Positions 1 to 10,039 of a DNA stretch of 64,000 bases are shown piece by piece. Numbering within the stretch: position 1 is the stretch's first letter; each line of letters opens with the position of its first letter. The position numbers were made by a program, and so were the translations under genes. The stretch is from Cylindrotheca closterium. Taxonomy: Eukaryota; Bacillariophyta; Bacillariophyceae; Bacillariales; Bacillariaceae. The notes under the pieces were generated by a model that ran no database searches, had not been told where the DNA came from, and saw only the letters and a program-made list of their open reading frames with translations. The stretch is taken from NCBI GenBank assembly GCA_933822405.4, contig CAKOGP040001847.1, forward strand, positions 1 to 64,000. Reading direction: 5' to 3'.

Positions 1-659
1 GAGGATGCCTTCGCGTTGATAGATTTGCCCATGGTGCGCCGGTGTTGAATGGTTGGCTTGGTGATAAATTCGAAAGTTTTCTACGTAAATTCAGTACTAG
101 CGCTACGCGAGGCAGACTGGTTGGTTCAGCCGGATTGCGTGTTGTTTCGTTTCTGAAATAATTTTTTCTATGGATATCAGGTGACATGCCCCGAGGATTT
201 TGAACCAGAAGATTGACGAATGGAGGAATTGGAGCAACAATTTGACCAGTGGAACGATCCTACTTTGACTTTCGCCCAGCGCATGAGAAATGGAGAAACA
301 ATGTCTCCTGGTTTTGCCCTTTTGGTCAGGAAAGGAGAAGATGGACAGCCATGTCGAATCATGTTTATTTCCAATCCGGTCTTGACCAAGCCAGATGTAA
401 TGGAACCCAATACTTTTGGAGCTCCAGCTCCCTTTGGGGAAATTGTCAATAATGATCTTGCGCGAAAGTACGTAGGTGATCCTACAAAACGGACCCATTG
501 TCTGTTGGGATCGCTGTCCGGACATACTTTTGCCTCTTATGGAACCGGCAATCGTATCGATTTTTCAAACTCTCTTCTTCCCGTTTTGATGACAGATGGA
601 GCTGCGATTGGAAACAAACCTTTCAACTGTGATGATTGGAAAATTCTGTTCTTTCCAGC

Positions 660-662
660 AAT
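660..662. repeat. Target-site duplication AAT, left copy
   Basis: AAT at 660-662 is repeated at 2663-2665 immediately outside the inverted ends of the 2,000-bp element. Removing one copy with the element restores the host reading frame. Because the bases next to the ends also form TA on both sides, a 2-bp TA duplication is the alternative reading. Confidence 0.75.
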
Positions 663-690
663 AGGGGTTGTCAATGAACCCAACCCAACT
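663..690 (+). repeat. Left terminal inverted repeat
   Basis: These 28 bp match the reverse complement of 2632-2662 except for a 3-bp gap after base 12-13 (TCAAT-GAACCC here, TCAATAATGAACCC at the right end). A poly-T run follows directly. Related TAGTTGG/TAGTTGGGT motifs recur inside the left end (about 738, 761, 797, 929) and right end (about 2547, 2631) and may be transposase-binding sites. Confidence 0.85.
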
Positions 691-780
691 TTTTTTTTTT
701 TGGGGGGCAGCTGTGATTGGTCGAGCAAAAAAAAAATAGTTGGTTTGGGTCAGAAAAAAAAAATAGTTGTGCCGAAAAGA

Positions 781-805
781 GACCCAACTATAATATAGTT
801 GGGTC
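781..805. repeat. Perfect 12-bp palindrome in left transposon end
   Basis: GACCCAACTATA, one central A, then its exact reverse complement. The arm contains the same CCCAACT/AGTTGGG core as the terminal repeats, so it reads as a duplicated, inverted end motif, probably a subterminal protein-binding site. Confidence 0.7.
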
Positions 806-1042
806 TTCAATGACCCGGAGATAATTAATTCGCGGGATAAAAGCTTTATAATTCTGTCCAATGTTTTATATTTATCGTGTGGAACAGTTCAATTTTGAGT
901 AAACGTAGCCCAAAGTTAAACAAAGAGTAGTTGGGTCATGCTATATTTTTCAAAGATAGAGAGTCGTTTGTCTTCTTCTCCCTTTTGCAGACAGCAACTT
1001 CTTGCCATAACCTACAAGTACACCATTTTTCATCAAACAACA

Positions 1043-1240
1043 ATGCCAAGGAGGTCGAGGGAAGCGCTAGAGGAGCGTGTCACTCAAAGAGAGCTTCAAA
1101 CGATAACTGGACGGACGAATGCTGCTGCTGATTGTCTTAACTTGCTTCTGCTTGGGCGAATAAGATCGCTGGAGTCCAAACGTTACCTGTACCGTTCCAA
1201 GTACCGAAAGTCTTCAACTTTTATCTTCGAACGAGACATG
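1043..1240 (+). pseudogene. N-terminal fragment of a possible transposase
   Basis: The ATG at 1043 opens a reading rich in basic residues with the segment SLESKRYLYRSKYRKSS followed by FERDM. It then runs, at about 1240, into the antisense of the accessory ORF's C-terminus, and the remaining open frame to 1309 is probably accidental. Its location (left end of the element, convergent with the Myb-like ORF) is where a Harbinger transposase should start. No DDE residues remain. The assignment as transposase is inferred from position and the basic N-terminus. Confidence 0.4.
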
Positions 1241-2467
1241 AACGCAATTTACAATGTTCTTCCAACTCCCGGAACTGCTTTAGAATATCCACAAGATGTG
1301 GATGCATGAAGTGGATGTATCTGTCGCTTTTGTTCTCAGCTAAGAGGCCATGGAGCTTGGCGAGACAAGCCTTCCTGAAGCTTGCCTCTTCTGCAATGGC
1401 CTGACGTTTGAATACCTTTTGTTCCTCTTCAAATCGCATACGGAAGTGCTTCTCCCGTTGTGAGATCTCCTCCTTCTTCAGCCCAACATTCTCTTCATGT
1501 CGCTTTTGCTTTTTACTCCCTTCCTCATCCAGCTGACTCTGTGATGTACGAAGAAAGGATTCCATGGTCTCCTCTTTGATACGTTTTCTTGCAGAAATGA
1601 TGACCGGATCACCAGGTGTTTGCTTTTTCTTTGAAGCATTTGGGCTCTTTTGTTTTAAAATAACAGGAGGGGGGGCTCTCTTACCTGGTGGGGTGGGTGT
1701 TGCCAGTGTTGGCGATGGCCTTGGAGTTCTTTGGTCAACGGAAGTTGATGTACTACTTGGAGTGGTCACCCGAGTTGCGGTCGAAGCACTTGGACTTTCC
1801 ATGTTGTTTTCTGCTACTGGATTACTCTTTCCACCAACCATACCAATAACATCAAGCAAAGAATCATCGTCACTGTCTGCCAAATCATTTCCCACATCAC
1901 CGAAGCCATCATTCGGCATCTCTTTGTTTGTCTCAGGTGAAATGCCAACACGGTCAGTGAAAATAGGTTCTAGTTTGAAAAAGTTCTTGCACCTTTTCCT
2001 TACTAGGTCTTGGAAGCTGCCTTCATCTGTTGCCAACAGGCCAACGCCAGTTTCTGTGTACATGAAATCCCGTGCAACCTTATAGGCTCGTTCAATTCCT
2101 CCAATCTTGTCTCTAACCTGTTCAGCAGTTCTTTCAATCTTGATTCCTTTTGTTTTAAGCAGGCTTGAGATCTGGTGGGAGTACTGTGTCTTTGAGGTGC
2201 CTTTGCTACCGTTACCACCGCGGTAATTGCTGTAGTTGTTGGCTGTCTAAGGAGCCACTCTAGGAGGATAGTTTCCGAATTGACTGGATCAGTCGGGCCA
2301 TTTGGGCCATCTTTATCCCAAGGGACCCGGGATGATGCCTTTGATCTCTGAATGGCCAAGTAACAAGCCTTGGTGCAAGCCCAAAACACTTCCCCGTCAT
2401 TATTTTCCATAATATTCAAATTGTGCTGATGGCATTTTTCCTTCACTGTCATAGTCCGCCATACCAA
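1221..2467 (-). pseudogene. Myb/SANT-like accessory ORF of the transposon, frameshifted
   Basis: Reading from ATG 2467 gives an N-terminal part ending in WDKDGPNGPTDPVNSE and LLEWLL. At about 2240 the frame changes and continues TANNYSNYRGGNGSKG, then an Arg/Lys-rich helix and a segment ending near KCNFFKLEP-type sequence. The two pieces belong to one domain of the trihelix/Myb-SANT kind that accompanies transposases. Downstream come a Ser/Thr/Pro-rich linker, an NLS-like basic patch and a charged coiled coil (about 1350-1570). The frameshift sits inside the DNA-binding domain, so this copy is probably dead. The family is inferred from memory of similar transposon ORFs. Confidence 0.65.
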
Positions 2468-2631
2468 AAAATGGAGGGAAAATAAGCAGGCAAAGTGTAT
2501 CTACGACATATCTTACGTCACTGTAAACTACTGCATTTTTCAAAAATAGTTGGTTCGTGGCTTCAAAGGGGGTGGTCAAATATCGGCAAAAATACTGCAT
2601 TTCTATTGGTCTATAAAAATAAACCAAAAAT

Positions 2632-2662
2632 AGTTGGGTTGGGTTCATTATTGACAACCCCT
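2632..2662 (-). repeat. Right terminal inverted repeat
   Basis: Its reverse complement begins AGGGGTTGTCAATAATGAAC and matches the left end apart from 3 extra bases. It is followed outside by the AAT duplication at 2663-2665. Confidence 0.85.
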
Positions 2663-4765
2663 AATGTCTGTTTGTCCTGTGGGATTTGTTTGGCCGGCAA
2701 GTGATGGTTTCGAGGCCTTTCAAGAGAGTATTACCAATCGGAAAAAGATATTCAATGGTCTCCTTCACCTATTGAAGTCCAGGAAGACTATCGTTGAAAA
2801 TTAGTTCAATGCCGTTAAGGCCAGTCCTGCAAGTTTTGCGGTCCCAGTGGTGGATGCTCTGCCGTTTTGGTCTTGCTTTCCCACTGAGTATGACCCAGTT
2901 GATGCCCGTGTTTTGGATGTGGCCTTACTAGCCCCATTCCAAGAACAAATGGATCGTTTCCTTTGGAGCCACTTGATGCAACTCATATACAAGATGCGTG
3001 CTCAGGTCAGGATGCATAATATGCGCGTGGCGGAGTCTTATCCTTCTGCCTTGGGCATTACTTTACCACCTGAGTGTCAGGCCTTTGTCACCTACCTCTT
3101 CCCTTTTGAGGATGAAGACAAGGGATGGGATGGTCGTATCCCTAAATGGTACAAGACGCTTGATTTAGATTCTGGAACTGAGGTTCCGGATTCGTACTTG
3201 CAATACACCCCTCGCCCGCTGCCGTCATCTGCTCAAGATCCTGACAATTATGTTACACAGAGGTTGACATTGCCTCAAAAAGCACCTGCTGCCGCTTTGC
3301 CACCAATGGATGATGATCTTGCGGAATTCATTCAGGCTACCAAGCGGCACAAGCCCAATTCCCGTCGATCACTGGTCCATCTGCAAGTTACCCCCGCTCC
3401 TGAAGACTCTTTTGTCTTGACAGAGGAAGGAAACTTTGAAGATGGACATGGTACTAATTATGTACCCTAGGATGATCATGGCGGGATGCAACCGCGTGCT
3501 GATGGACAAGTCATGCCAGCAGTGACACCGTCTCCTTTGGCATATTGCCCAATGGATCATGTTGCTCCGAGCCACACTTTGTTTCCATCGTCTCGTGGCC
3601 AACATCAAGATTCCAGTTGTTTCAGAAATCCTTCAAGGGGCGATCCGTTTGCTGGTGTTATGAACGGTACGAACATACCACTCCAGTTGCCAGCCAAAGG
3701 TATGCCTCATGATGGGATCCATGATTCGACATGGAATTCTCCGTTTCAACAAGGTCCTCGTGTCAGAATTGATTCTACCCCTTGTGGTCCGTCACCTTTT
3801 GCTGGTCATCGTCCCACGACGTCACCGGCAATGGGGTTACCCACACCGGTGCACGACCAACAGATGTTTCCCGCCTCCCCAGGGCTGCCTATGCATCAGA
3901 TGTATCCACATTTGCATCTGCCAATGTCTTACCAACTGGGGTATGATGGTACGATATATCCGATGAGTCATTATCCAACCCACCCAGCATTCCATACCAA
4001 TAAGCCGAATTCTCGGTCCAAATATACCCTCATGTGTTTGGCAAGTATTAATTCGGAAATGGAGCGTCGTTGTTGTCCTCCAGAGTTGAAAGCGATTGGA
4101 TATTGGTTGGTGCATCCACTTCCTCCTACTGTGGGCGTGGTCCGTACCTTCCTTGGTGATCAAGCGGCAACTGATGTGCTCCAATTTGGATTACCAACTG
4201 CAATTGGACGACGATGTCTGGAAGGTTTTGATTACAAAAACCATGGTCAAGTTGCCGTGAATATTGTTTGCACTGCTCTTGAGTACCGCATCAAACACCA
4301 ATTTGGATCTTTTTCGCAAGTTGGAGAACTCCAGCGTGACCTACGGTCTGTGATGAACAGTGAATTTGTCAAAAGCAGTTTTAATATTGCTACTTGGGGA
4401 GTGAATCCTGACAATGCTCCACCTCCAGGAACATCTAAACAATTTTCTTTGCTGGCGTTCCTTCCGTGCGTTTCGGAAAACCTTTCTTCTGAATATCTCC
4501 CACGTGACGGTCTTACATGGCAGCAGATGAAAGAATTCGCCATGGTGACATACTATCACTTTGCACTTTTGGGATGCACAAATCCGACATCGGACAACGG
4601 TGATTATGACAATTCACTATTTCGGAATTACCTTTTTGGCCATTGTTTGGGATACATCTGTCAATGCGTTCAAAACACAAACTTGGGACATCGGTGGGAT
4701 CAGACGCCGGCGCAGTGTACTGCTGCGTACTTTCGTGATTTGAGTGAACTGTTCTCGCCTATCTC

Positions 4766-7621
4766 TTGAAGAAGTTTGTTGACCATCGTATTGGCCATGA
4801 TGTGGAAAACTATGGTATTGGTGATGCCTGGCCCACAAAAGACCGTAATGCGGTCTTTATGTCAGTATCGGCGCGTACAAATAGTACCGGTCTTATGGCA
4901 CAATCGGAGAGTGTGGTTACGGTTCTTCATGAGTACTATGCTTGCATGCAACGTAGTTGGGGAGCTGGTGGTAATACTGCTCCAAACGAATGTTCGTGGG
5001 CTATGTCTTCCTCACCTTTCTTTGCACCTGGGAAACCTGCGCCATTTAAACATCCAGATGTACCAAAGTTGAAGCCTACTTGTGATGATAAAGAAAATGT
5101 CCCTTTTAAGAACACGAGTCCGTTGTTTGTTTGGAATCATGCAGCCAATCCTTTGGGACATAAATTGCCTTCGGACAAGCTGTATCCGGTGGTCCAGAGA
5201 GGCACCTATCCTTCTATTGTGAATCCAAAGGCAAAGCGTACTACTGGTAAGCATCCAATTTGTTTCAATTCCTCCTTTGAGGGCCATTGCACTTGTTCCA
5301 AACCCGGGACTTGCAAGACCCAAAAGGTGGTCCGTTACGCCGGAAAAACACGTCTTCATATTGATTTGAATGACGCCTGTTGGTCCGCGGCCACCTACAA
5401 AGAAGAGGATTGGAAGCCGATTGTCGATTTTATCAAAAAGTATCATACACACATTTTGCCAAGTGAGGCATTCAAGAAATTAACCCCAATTACAACTTGG
5501 TGATGGGATCCGCTGGTGCCAGAAGGGGCCCAGCTGGTGGAGCACGAGTCCAAACCTGTGGTCTCAGATGTTCAGAAAATTGAGGTTCCACCACGTTGTT
5601 GATTCTACAAGTGCCCGCCGCCAGAGATCAAGAACAAGTGGCCTGGTGATTGGGATTGGCAGTACCTACCGATTCGAAATTTGCCGTTGGATATGGTGCC
5701 GTGTCTACCATGGGGAGAGGATAAGAAATACAATACTCCTACCAAGACGATGCACCAAAACATTCCGGGTAATGGACAGGTCCAACCAACATTTCTGTTG
5801 ATTGCACACTTGGTTCAGGCGAGTGACTATCTCGATGAGGAGGATTATGACATGATGGACCAGGTAACACCGGCCTTAGCGTGCGGCTCCTTGCTTTTGG
5901 AGTTTCCTTTTTCTCGTCCTCGGAAGACTACTCGGGGCTTTGGAAAAGTTCACAAGGATTGATACAGCACCCATGCAAAAGTCAATCCCCGCTCTATGAT
6001 CCACTATGCCTGGGGTTTTCTGTCGCACATCGATCGCCACAATACTATGATTGTGGCATTGCCTCAGTGGCGCCAATATGCCTCTTTGTGCCGTTTCGCC
6101 TCTGTCACTTTGCTGGCTTGTTTGAAAGAACCACTCGTCCTTCCAGCGACAGGTATTCTGACCATGTTGGATCCCGTACGGGCGAAATTCAACTCTGCTG
6201 GTCTTCTTCAATTTGACTTTCTTCATGGTGATTTCATCCGTTGGTTGGGTGGAGAATATGTAAATTCCGCTCATGACTTCAATGCCGAATGGGATGTCAT
6301 CGACTCCACATTGCATAATCGCGAAGTTCCTGCTGAATATCCTCCACTAAAACTGGAAATGGCTTACCGTATCCAGACCGAGGGCGTTCCTATCAAGGCC
6401 CAATAAACAACTCCGATGTCTGCTACTGTTCTACGTGAAGAATATGATAACCATCCTGCAGCTGCTGCCAATTTTTCGAAAGTCGAAGAGAAGTTTGCGA
6501 AAGAAGAATGGAAGGCCTATCACCTTCACTACTTACAGTTCGTCTTCCAATTTATTCCAGGATTGGTTATTAATCCCATCCAGTGGGTTTTTGACAAAGG
6601 CAAGGGCCGGATTTGTATTGATTGTTCCAATGGTCCTGACGACTTGGGATCAATCAACACCTACATCCCAAAACCTAAGCAAGATGAAACTGGCGATGAG
6701 TGCCCACCCATTCACTACCAGTTCGCATTCAAACGGTTCCTTCGTCAGATTCTCCGTATGCGCATCACCGAACCAACAAGTCCAATCTTGGTTCATGCTG
6801 ATGATGTTGAGACTGCCTTTTGCTGAGTGCTTTATCATCCGGATGTGGCTGTGGCTTTCGCATATGTCTTTTCTGATTATTTGATTGTCCCAGTGGGTCA
6901 AGTGTTTGGCTTGCGAAAAGCTCCTTCTTTTTACTGTGTCCTTGCTGATCTGCGAGAGGTCCTGGCTACGTGTTGAGTCGACGTCCCTATGGACGAATTA
7001 CATGATTTGGTTCAAAAATGTTCTATTTCTGTTGATACAACTACACCTTTGTGTACGGTGCCTGCGGATTCCCATCATCCACCATTGTCTATGGATGAAC
7101 TGCTACGGATGTACAATGCCAGCTATGTTGATGACAATGCAGTCGCTGCTTTTGCTGCCCACATTGAACAAGCCATACATCATAGTGTGATGTCGGCCTT
7201 TGAGGTTTTTGGCCATGATCCAAATCAAGGTGATTGCCTTCAAGCGACAAAGTGGGAACCTGAGGTCACCGAAACCTTCTTGCTTTTGGGTTTTCGTATC
7301 AATACCCATGATATGACAGTCTCTTGGCCCCTTTACAAACGGGAAGATTTGCACTCGCAGTTGGTGGACATTCTTAAGCGTTGTCCTTGTTGTGTCTCTC
7401 CTCGAGAAATGGCAAAGATTGTTGGCATTGTCAGATCTGCATCTGAGATTGCTCCATGGGGCAATTTCTTGAGTTTCAACTTGCAAAATGCACTGACACA
7501 GCCAAGCGGCCAAGAATGCTTTCTCAGACAAACAAAGTTGGTGGACACGCTCCCATATCTATCTATTGCGGGTGGCAGTTGCTACGATTCATCAAATGTT
7601 GGAAACATTACTGGAACCTGA
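4766..7621 (+). pseudogene. Reverse transcriptase polyprotein region, riddled with stops
   Basis: From about 4766 the retroelement reading moves to a new frame and stays there to about 7615, broken by TGA at 5501, 5600, 5960, 6824 and 6974 and TAA at 6404. A Cys-rich patch (CFNSSFEGHCTCSKPGTC, near 5265-5320) may be a zinc-knuckle-like nucleic-acid motif. Reverse transcriptase motifs follow: GKGRICIDCSNG (near 6600), HADDVETAF as motif A with its Asp (near 6797), VFGLRKAPSFY as motif B (near 6905), and SYVDDNAVAA as the YxDD catalytic motif C (near 7120). The domain is clear. Six nonsense codons and a terminal frameshift make it non-functional. Confidence 0.8.
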
Positions 7622-8160
7622 GGAGAGTCCACTTTGGTCTCGTCCTGTCGCATTATACTTGGATCATGATTACACCCACAGCGCGTACTCCAATGCCAGT
7701 TATGGGGGTTTGGGTGGTTGGAGTGCGGACTTCAGTTTCCTTTGGCGCTTGATCCATGACACTCTTGTCGAAGCCGGTTTCGACATGCGTGCCATAAAAA
7801 TCTCTTCTACCGACCCAGCATCCATTGATGGCTTCCTGCATATCAACTCATTGGAATACTTGGGCGCACTCATCAATCTTTGGATATGTATAAAATGTGT
7901 GATACTTCTCACACCCCAATGATGGGGGCTATATCTTGGCTTTATTGATCGACAATACAACGGCCGTGTCGTGGATGTCTACTGCATCTCGAACAAAAGA
8001 TCCTCTTCTCCAGGGACTGGCCCGCTTGGGTGCTGCATTGCTTGTTGAAGCCTTGCAATAACTAATGAAAGTTTGTCCTAAACATCATCCTGGAAACCAC
8101 AACGGAGCAGCAGACGCACTCAGTCAACCACAGCTTCAAGGAAAAGACCACAAGAATTCG
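7566..8160 (+). pseudogene. RNase H-like segment of the retroelement
   Basis: After a frameshift near 7566-7615 the reading carries LYLDHDYTHSAYSNASYGGL (first acidic strand) and later LLIDNTTAVSWMST (third-strand Asp and following Asn-Thr, near 7945). After TAA at 8059 comes HHPGNHNGAADALSQP, the C-terminal His/Asp region of retroelement RNase H. Two further frame changes (about 7915-7945 and near 8160) break it. The order right after the reverse transcriptase fits DIRS-type elements. Confidence 0.65.
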
Positions 8161-8999
8161 TTGGCCTTCGTCATCGCGGAATGGTCCCAACTACAGACAT
8201 GTCGCATTTGCCTTCTGCCTTTCAAATTGCTGTCCAAGATTGCATCGACGCTGAAAGAAACGCCGACAGGGGATCAGTACGGGCGCGTAACGACAGATCT
8301 TTTGACTCTCGAGCCCACTTTTTTGCCGGTTGGTGCATCAGAAATGAACTTTCCGAGCACGATTTACAGAAGTTAGATGATGCTGGTTGCATTTTTGTTC
8401 TTGGCACTTATCTTCGTGACGTAAAACAGGGTGACAACAAACAAAAGAAAGCAGACTTGATGGCAGATACACTTTGTGCATATTTGTCTACAGCTCACAA
8501 ATACTTGCAACATCGCCTTGGCCAATCTATCAATGTTATGGATCCAACATATGGTGGTAAGCAGAATCGATATCATCCATTTCTCTACCAACAGATCCAT
8601 GATTGTGGTTGTTGGCAACAAAAGCATGAACGATATGCACCATTTACAATGGAAATTTTTCTTGCATTGCAACGATGGCTTGCTGGTGAACCAGATCCAA
8701 CTGCAACCTTCCTTGGTAAGACACATTCTGTCTATGATTGGACCCGTCTCGGTAACTTCATTGGCTTTCGGGCTAGCGAATATTCTCAAGGCGACTTAGG
8801 TCGTGGAGAATTATTCAACAAGATTCCAAACAAACATTTCTTTGACAAGAACTATGTGTTAATCCCATACAAACATTTGATCACACGGTATAAACGTGGT
8901 GATGTTGTGTGGCTTGAACTTCGATGGAAACATGATAAGAGCTCATTCAACTTTGTGAAGAAACGCTTCAAAATCACAGGCCATCCTATCTACTGTCCC

Positions 9000-9043
9000 T
9001 GGTCTTTTGGAACCGCACGCTTCGCGCGCAATCCAAAAGACCA
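9000..9043. repeat. Hairpin repeat with CGCTTCGCG apex
   Basis: The 12-bp arms TGGTCTTTTGGA and TCCAAAAGACCA enclose an inner GCACGC-TTC-GCGCGC stem (one mismatch). The whole 44 bp can therefore fold as one long hairpin with a TTC turn. A diverged copy occurs at about 9458-9500. Confidence 0.75.
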
Positions 9044-9130
9044 GCTTCACACCACAACCCACCAGAGTCACACCAAGAAAGAATCCCTCACAGAAGAAAC
9101 CAGACGGCAGGCGCCAGTTGGCTATCGATA
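9000..9130 (+). repeat. Direct repeat, copy A
   Basis: It begins with the hairpin and runs through CCAAGAAAGAATCCCTCAC and ACCAGACGGCAGGCGCC to AGTTGGCTATC. Most of this is repeated at 9458-9577, where about 20 bp after the hairpin are missing and a GCA triplet is gained. Copy A marks the exact point where the recombinase reading is cut off. Confidence 0.8.
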
Positions 9131-9331
9131 GTCTAACATAGACGAAAGCTCAAGAACGAATCATTGGATTCCTTTCATCATACTGACAACGGTCGAACGA
9201 CCGTCACAACAGCATTGCTCAGCAACATCAAGTCCGATCAGTCTATCAAATTTGTGTTCGAGTATACGTCAAGAAATAAGGTTTATTTCTTTCTTTCCCT
9301 CCCTTCACATCCCTGTTAAGCCTTACATTGA

Positions 9332-9439
9332 CGCATTCTACGTCTCTGCAAGGCCTAGTAGGCAAGCAAGTCTTTGATATTCCGCCGCATTCTACGTCTC
9401 TGCAAGGCCTAGTAGGAAAGCAAGTCTTTGATATTCCGC
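9332..9439 (+). repeat. Two tandem 54-bp units
   Basis: Unit 1 (9332-9385) and unit 2 (9386-9439) differ at a single base (GGCAAGC versus GGAAAGC). Each ends in AGTCTTTGATATTCCGC. The last copy of that end is also the left arm of the palindrome at 9423-9459. Since 54 is a multiple of three, the repeats stay open in frame, but no gene is supported here. Confidence 0.85.
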
Positions 9440-9459
9440 TTCGCGGAATATCAAAGACT
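9423..9459. repeat. Perfect 17-bp palindrome with TTC loop
   Basis: AGTCTTTGATATTCCGC, then TTC, then the exact reverse complement. The apex CCGCTTCGCGG shares the CGCTTCGCG core of the hairpin at 9000-9043 although the arms are unrelated, so the two hairpins look like one structural class. Confidence 0.85.
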
Positions 9460-9577
9460 GGCCTTTTGGAACCGCACGCTTCGCGCGCAATTCAAACGAC
9501 CAAGAGTGAGTCACACCAAGAAAGAATCCCTCACGGAAGAAACCAGACGGCAGGCGCCGCAGTTGGCTATCAAGATA
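9458..9577 (+). repeat. Direct repeat, copy B
   Basis: Diverged second copy of 9000-9130, starting right at the 3' arm of the palindrome. The hairpin is imperfect here (TCAAACGACC instead of CCAAAAGACC). A and B bracket about 330 bp that include the tandem units. Confidence 0.8.
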
Positions 9578-10039
9578 CCGGTAGCGTACCTTGAATGAAT
9601 CTCTTGGATCAGGAAGTCACAATGCATGATTGCGTCGACCTTCCACACAGTTCCGTTGCACAAAATGTAAATGCACATTTTATACATAAATCAACTTTTG
9701 ATGGTCTTCGTTTCGCTGTTCCCATTCTTTCAATTCGAACAGCTCAACATCTTTACTTTACCAGTAAAACGATGCCATCTTGCGAATACCACACCCTCTG
9801 TAGGAGTAAACGAATGCTCAGTTGCCTCCATGTCAATTAATTTCTTGATCTTGCACAGTCATCTCTTACATCATTTACAATAAGATCGAAGGGGCAACCA
9901 CAGAAAAAGTGGTTCTAGATATATATACATGTAACGATTTACACAAAGCATAATAAATGCATCTATACACATCTATTCCTATTTCAAAATGAAACTTTGC
10001 CTTGTTGTTGTTGTTGCTGCTACTGTTCGGTTCGTTTTC
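9578..10039. other. Intergenic, no gene seen
   Basis: AT-rich spacer between the mobile-element debris and the 3' end of the PsbQ-like gene. It holds only a short TTG run near 10004. No coding potential or RNA gene was recognised. Confidence 0.6.

Larger units (their letters stand above)
663..2662. mobile_element. 2,000-bp TIR DNA transposon, PIF/Harbinger-like, defective
   Basis: The element has inverted ends that both begin AGGGGTTGTCAAT, a 3-bp AAT duplication, and two convergent gene remnants: the start of a possible transposase on the plus strand (1043-1240) and a Myb/SANT-like accessory ORF on the minus strand (1221-2467). A transposase plus a separate Myb-like DNA-binding protein and 3-bp target duplications are hallmarks of PIF/Harbinger elements. 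The transposase catalytic (DDE) part is absent and the accessory ORF has a frameshift, so this copy cannot move by itself. It sits inside ORF1 of the retroelement and so is the younger insertion. Confidence 0.75.
220..4769 (+). pseudogene. Retroelement ORF1 (gag position), interrupted
   Basis: The ORF opens at ATG 220 and reads to 662, where a transposon is inserted. Removing 663-2662 and one AAT copy makes the frame continue seamlessly from base 2666. The same frame then carries TAG at 2802-2804 and TAG at 3468-3470 and otherwise runs open to 4769. The product is not recognised. Its middle (about 3490-4010) is rich in Pro, Met, His and Gln; the C-terminal third is a folded-looking region with several Cys and Trp. 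It occupies the position of a gag/nucleocapsid gene upstream of the reverse transcriptase. The role is inferred from position alone. Confidence 0.55.
220..8999 (+). mobile_element. Decayed DIRS-like (tyrosine recombinase) retroelement
   Basis: One strand carries, in order, a long unrecognised ORF1 region, a reverse transcriptase, an RNase H-like segment and a tyrosine-recombinase-like protein. That is the gene order of DIRS-type retrotransposons, which use a recombinase instead of a DDE integrase. All parts are broken by stops and frameshifts, and ORF1 is split by a 2-kb DNA transposon. I could not find long terminal or split direct repeats, so the left limit (first ORF start) and right limit (where the recombinase reading meets a hairpin repeat at 9000) are those of the coding part only. 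No RNase- or protease-based LTR features were seen. A Ty3-like element with a captured recombinase is an alternative but less likely. Confidence 0.65.
8181..9131 (+). pseudogene. Tyrosine recombinase-like ORF, C-terminally truncated
   Basis: The ORF (316 codons) begins with a helical N-terminal part (SAM-like core-binding domain in recombinases). It then shows YDWTRLGNFIGFRASEYSQ (near 8735-8790), which matches the box-I context around the first catalytic Arg of tyrosine recombinases. The expected His-x-x-Arg, His and Tyr residues are missing. At base 9000 the recombinase-like sequence stops and the frame reads through a hairpin/direct repeat to a stop at 9131. This is a truncated recombinase that supports the DIRS-like assignment. 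The first-Arg motif alone is suggestive, not conclusive. Confidence 0.6.

Noticed and set aside
1564..2085. Plus-strand 173-codon ORF inside the transposon
   Set aside because: Antisense of the Myb/SANT-like ORF; hydrophobic composition is a mirror of its Ser/Lys-rich linker.
4766..7621. Reassigned TGA codon, since five in-frame TGAs occur in the reverse transcriptase
   Set aside because: TAG and TAA stops and frameshifts occur too, and all intact host genes end normally with TGA, TAA or TAG; decay explains it.
9328..9594. 88-codon ORF over the 54-bp tandem units
   Set aside because: Open only because the repeat length is a multiple of three; no start context or domain.
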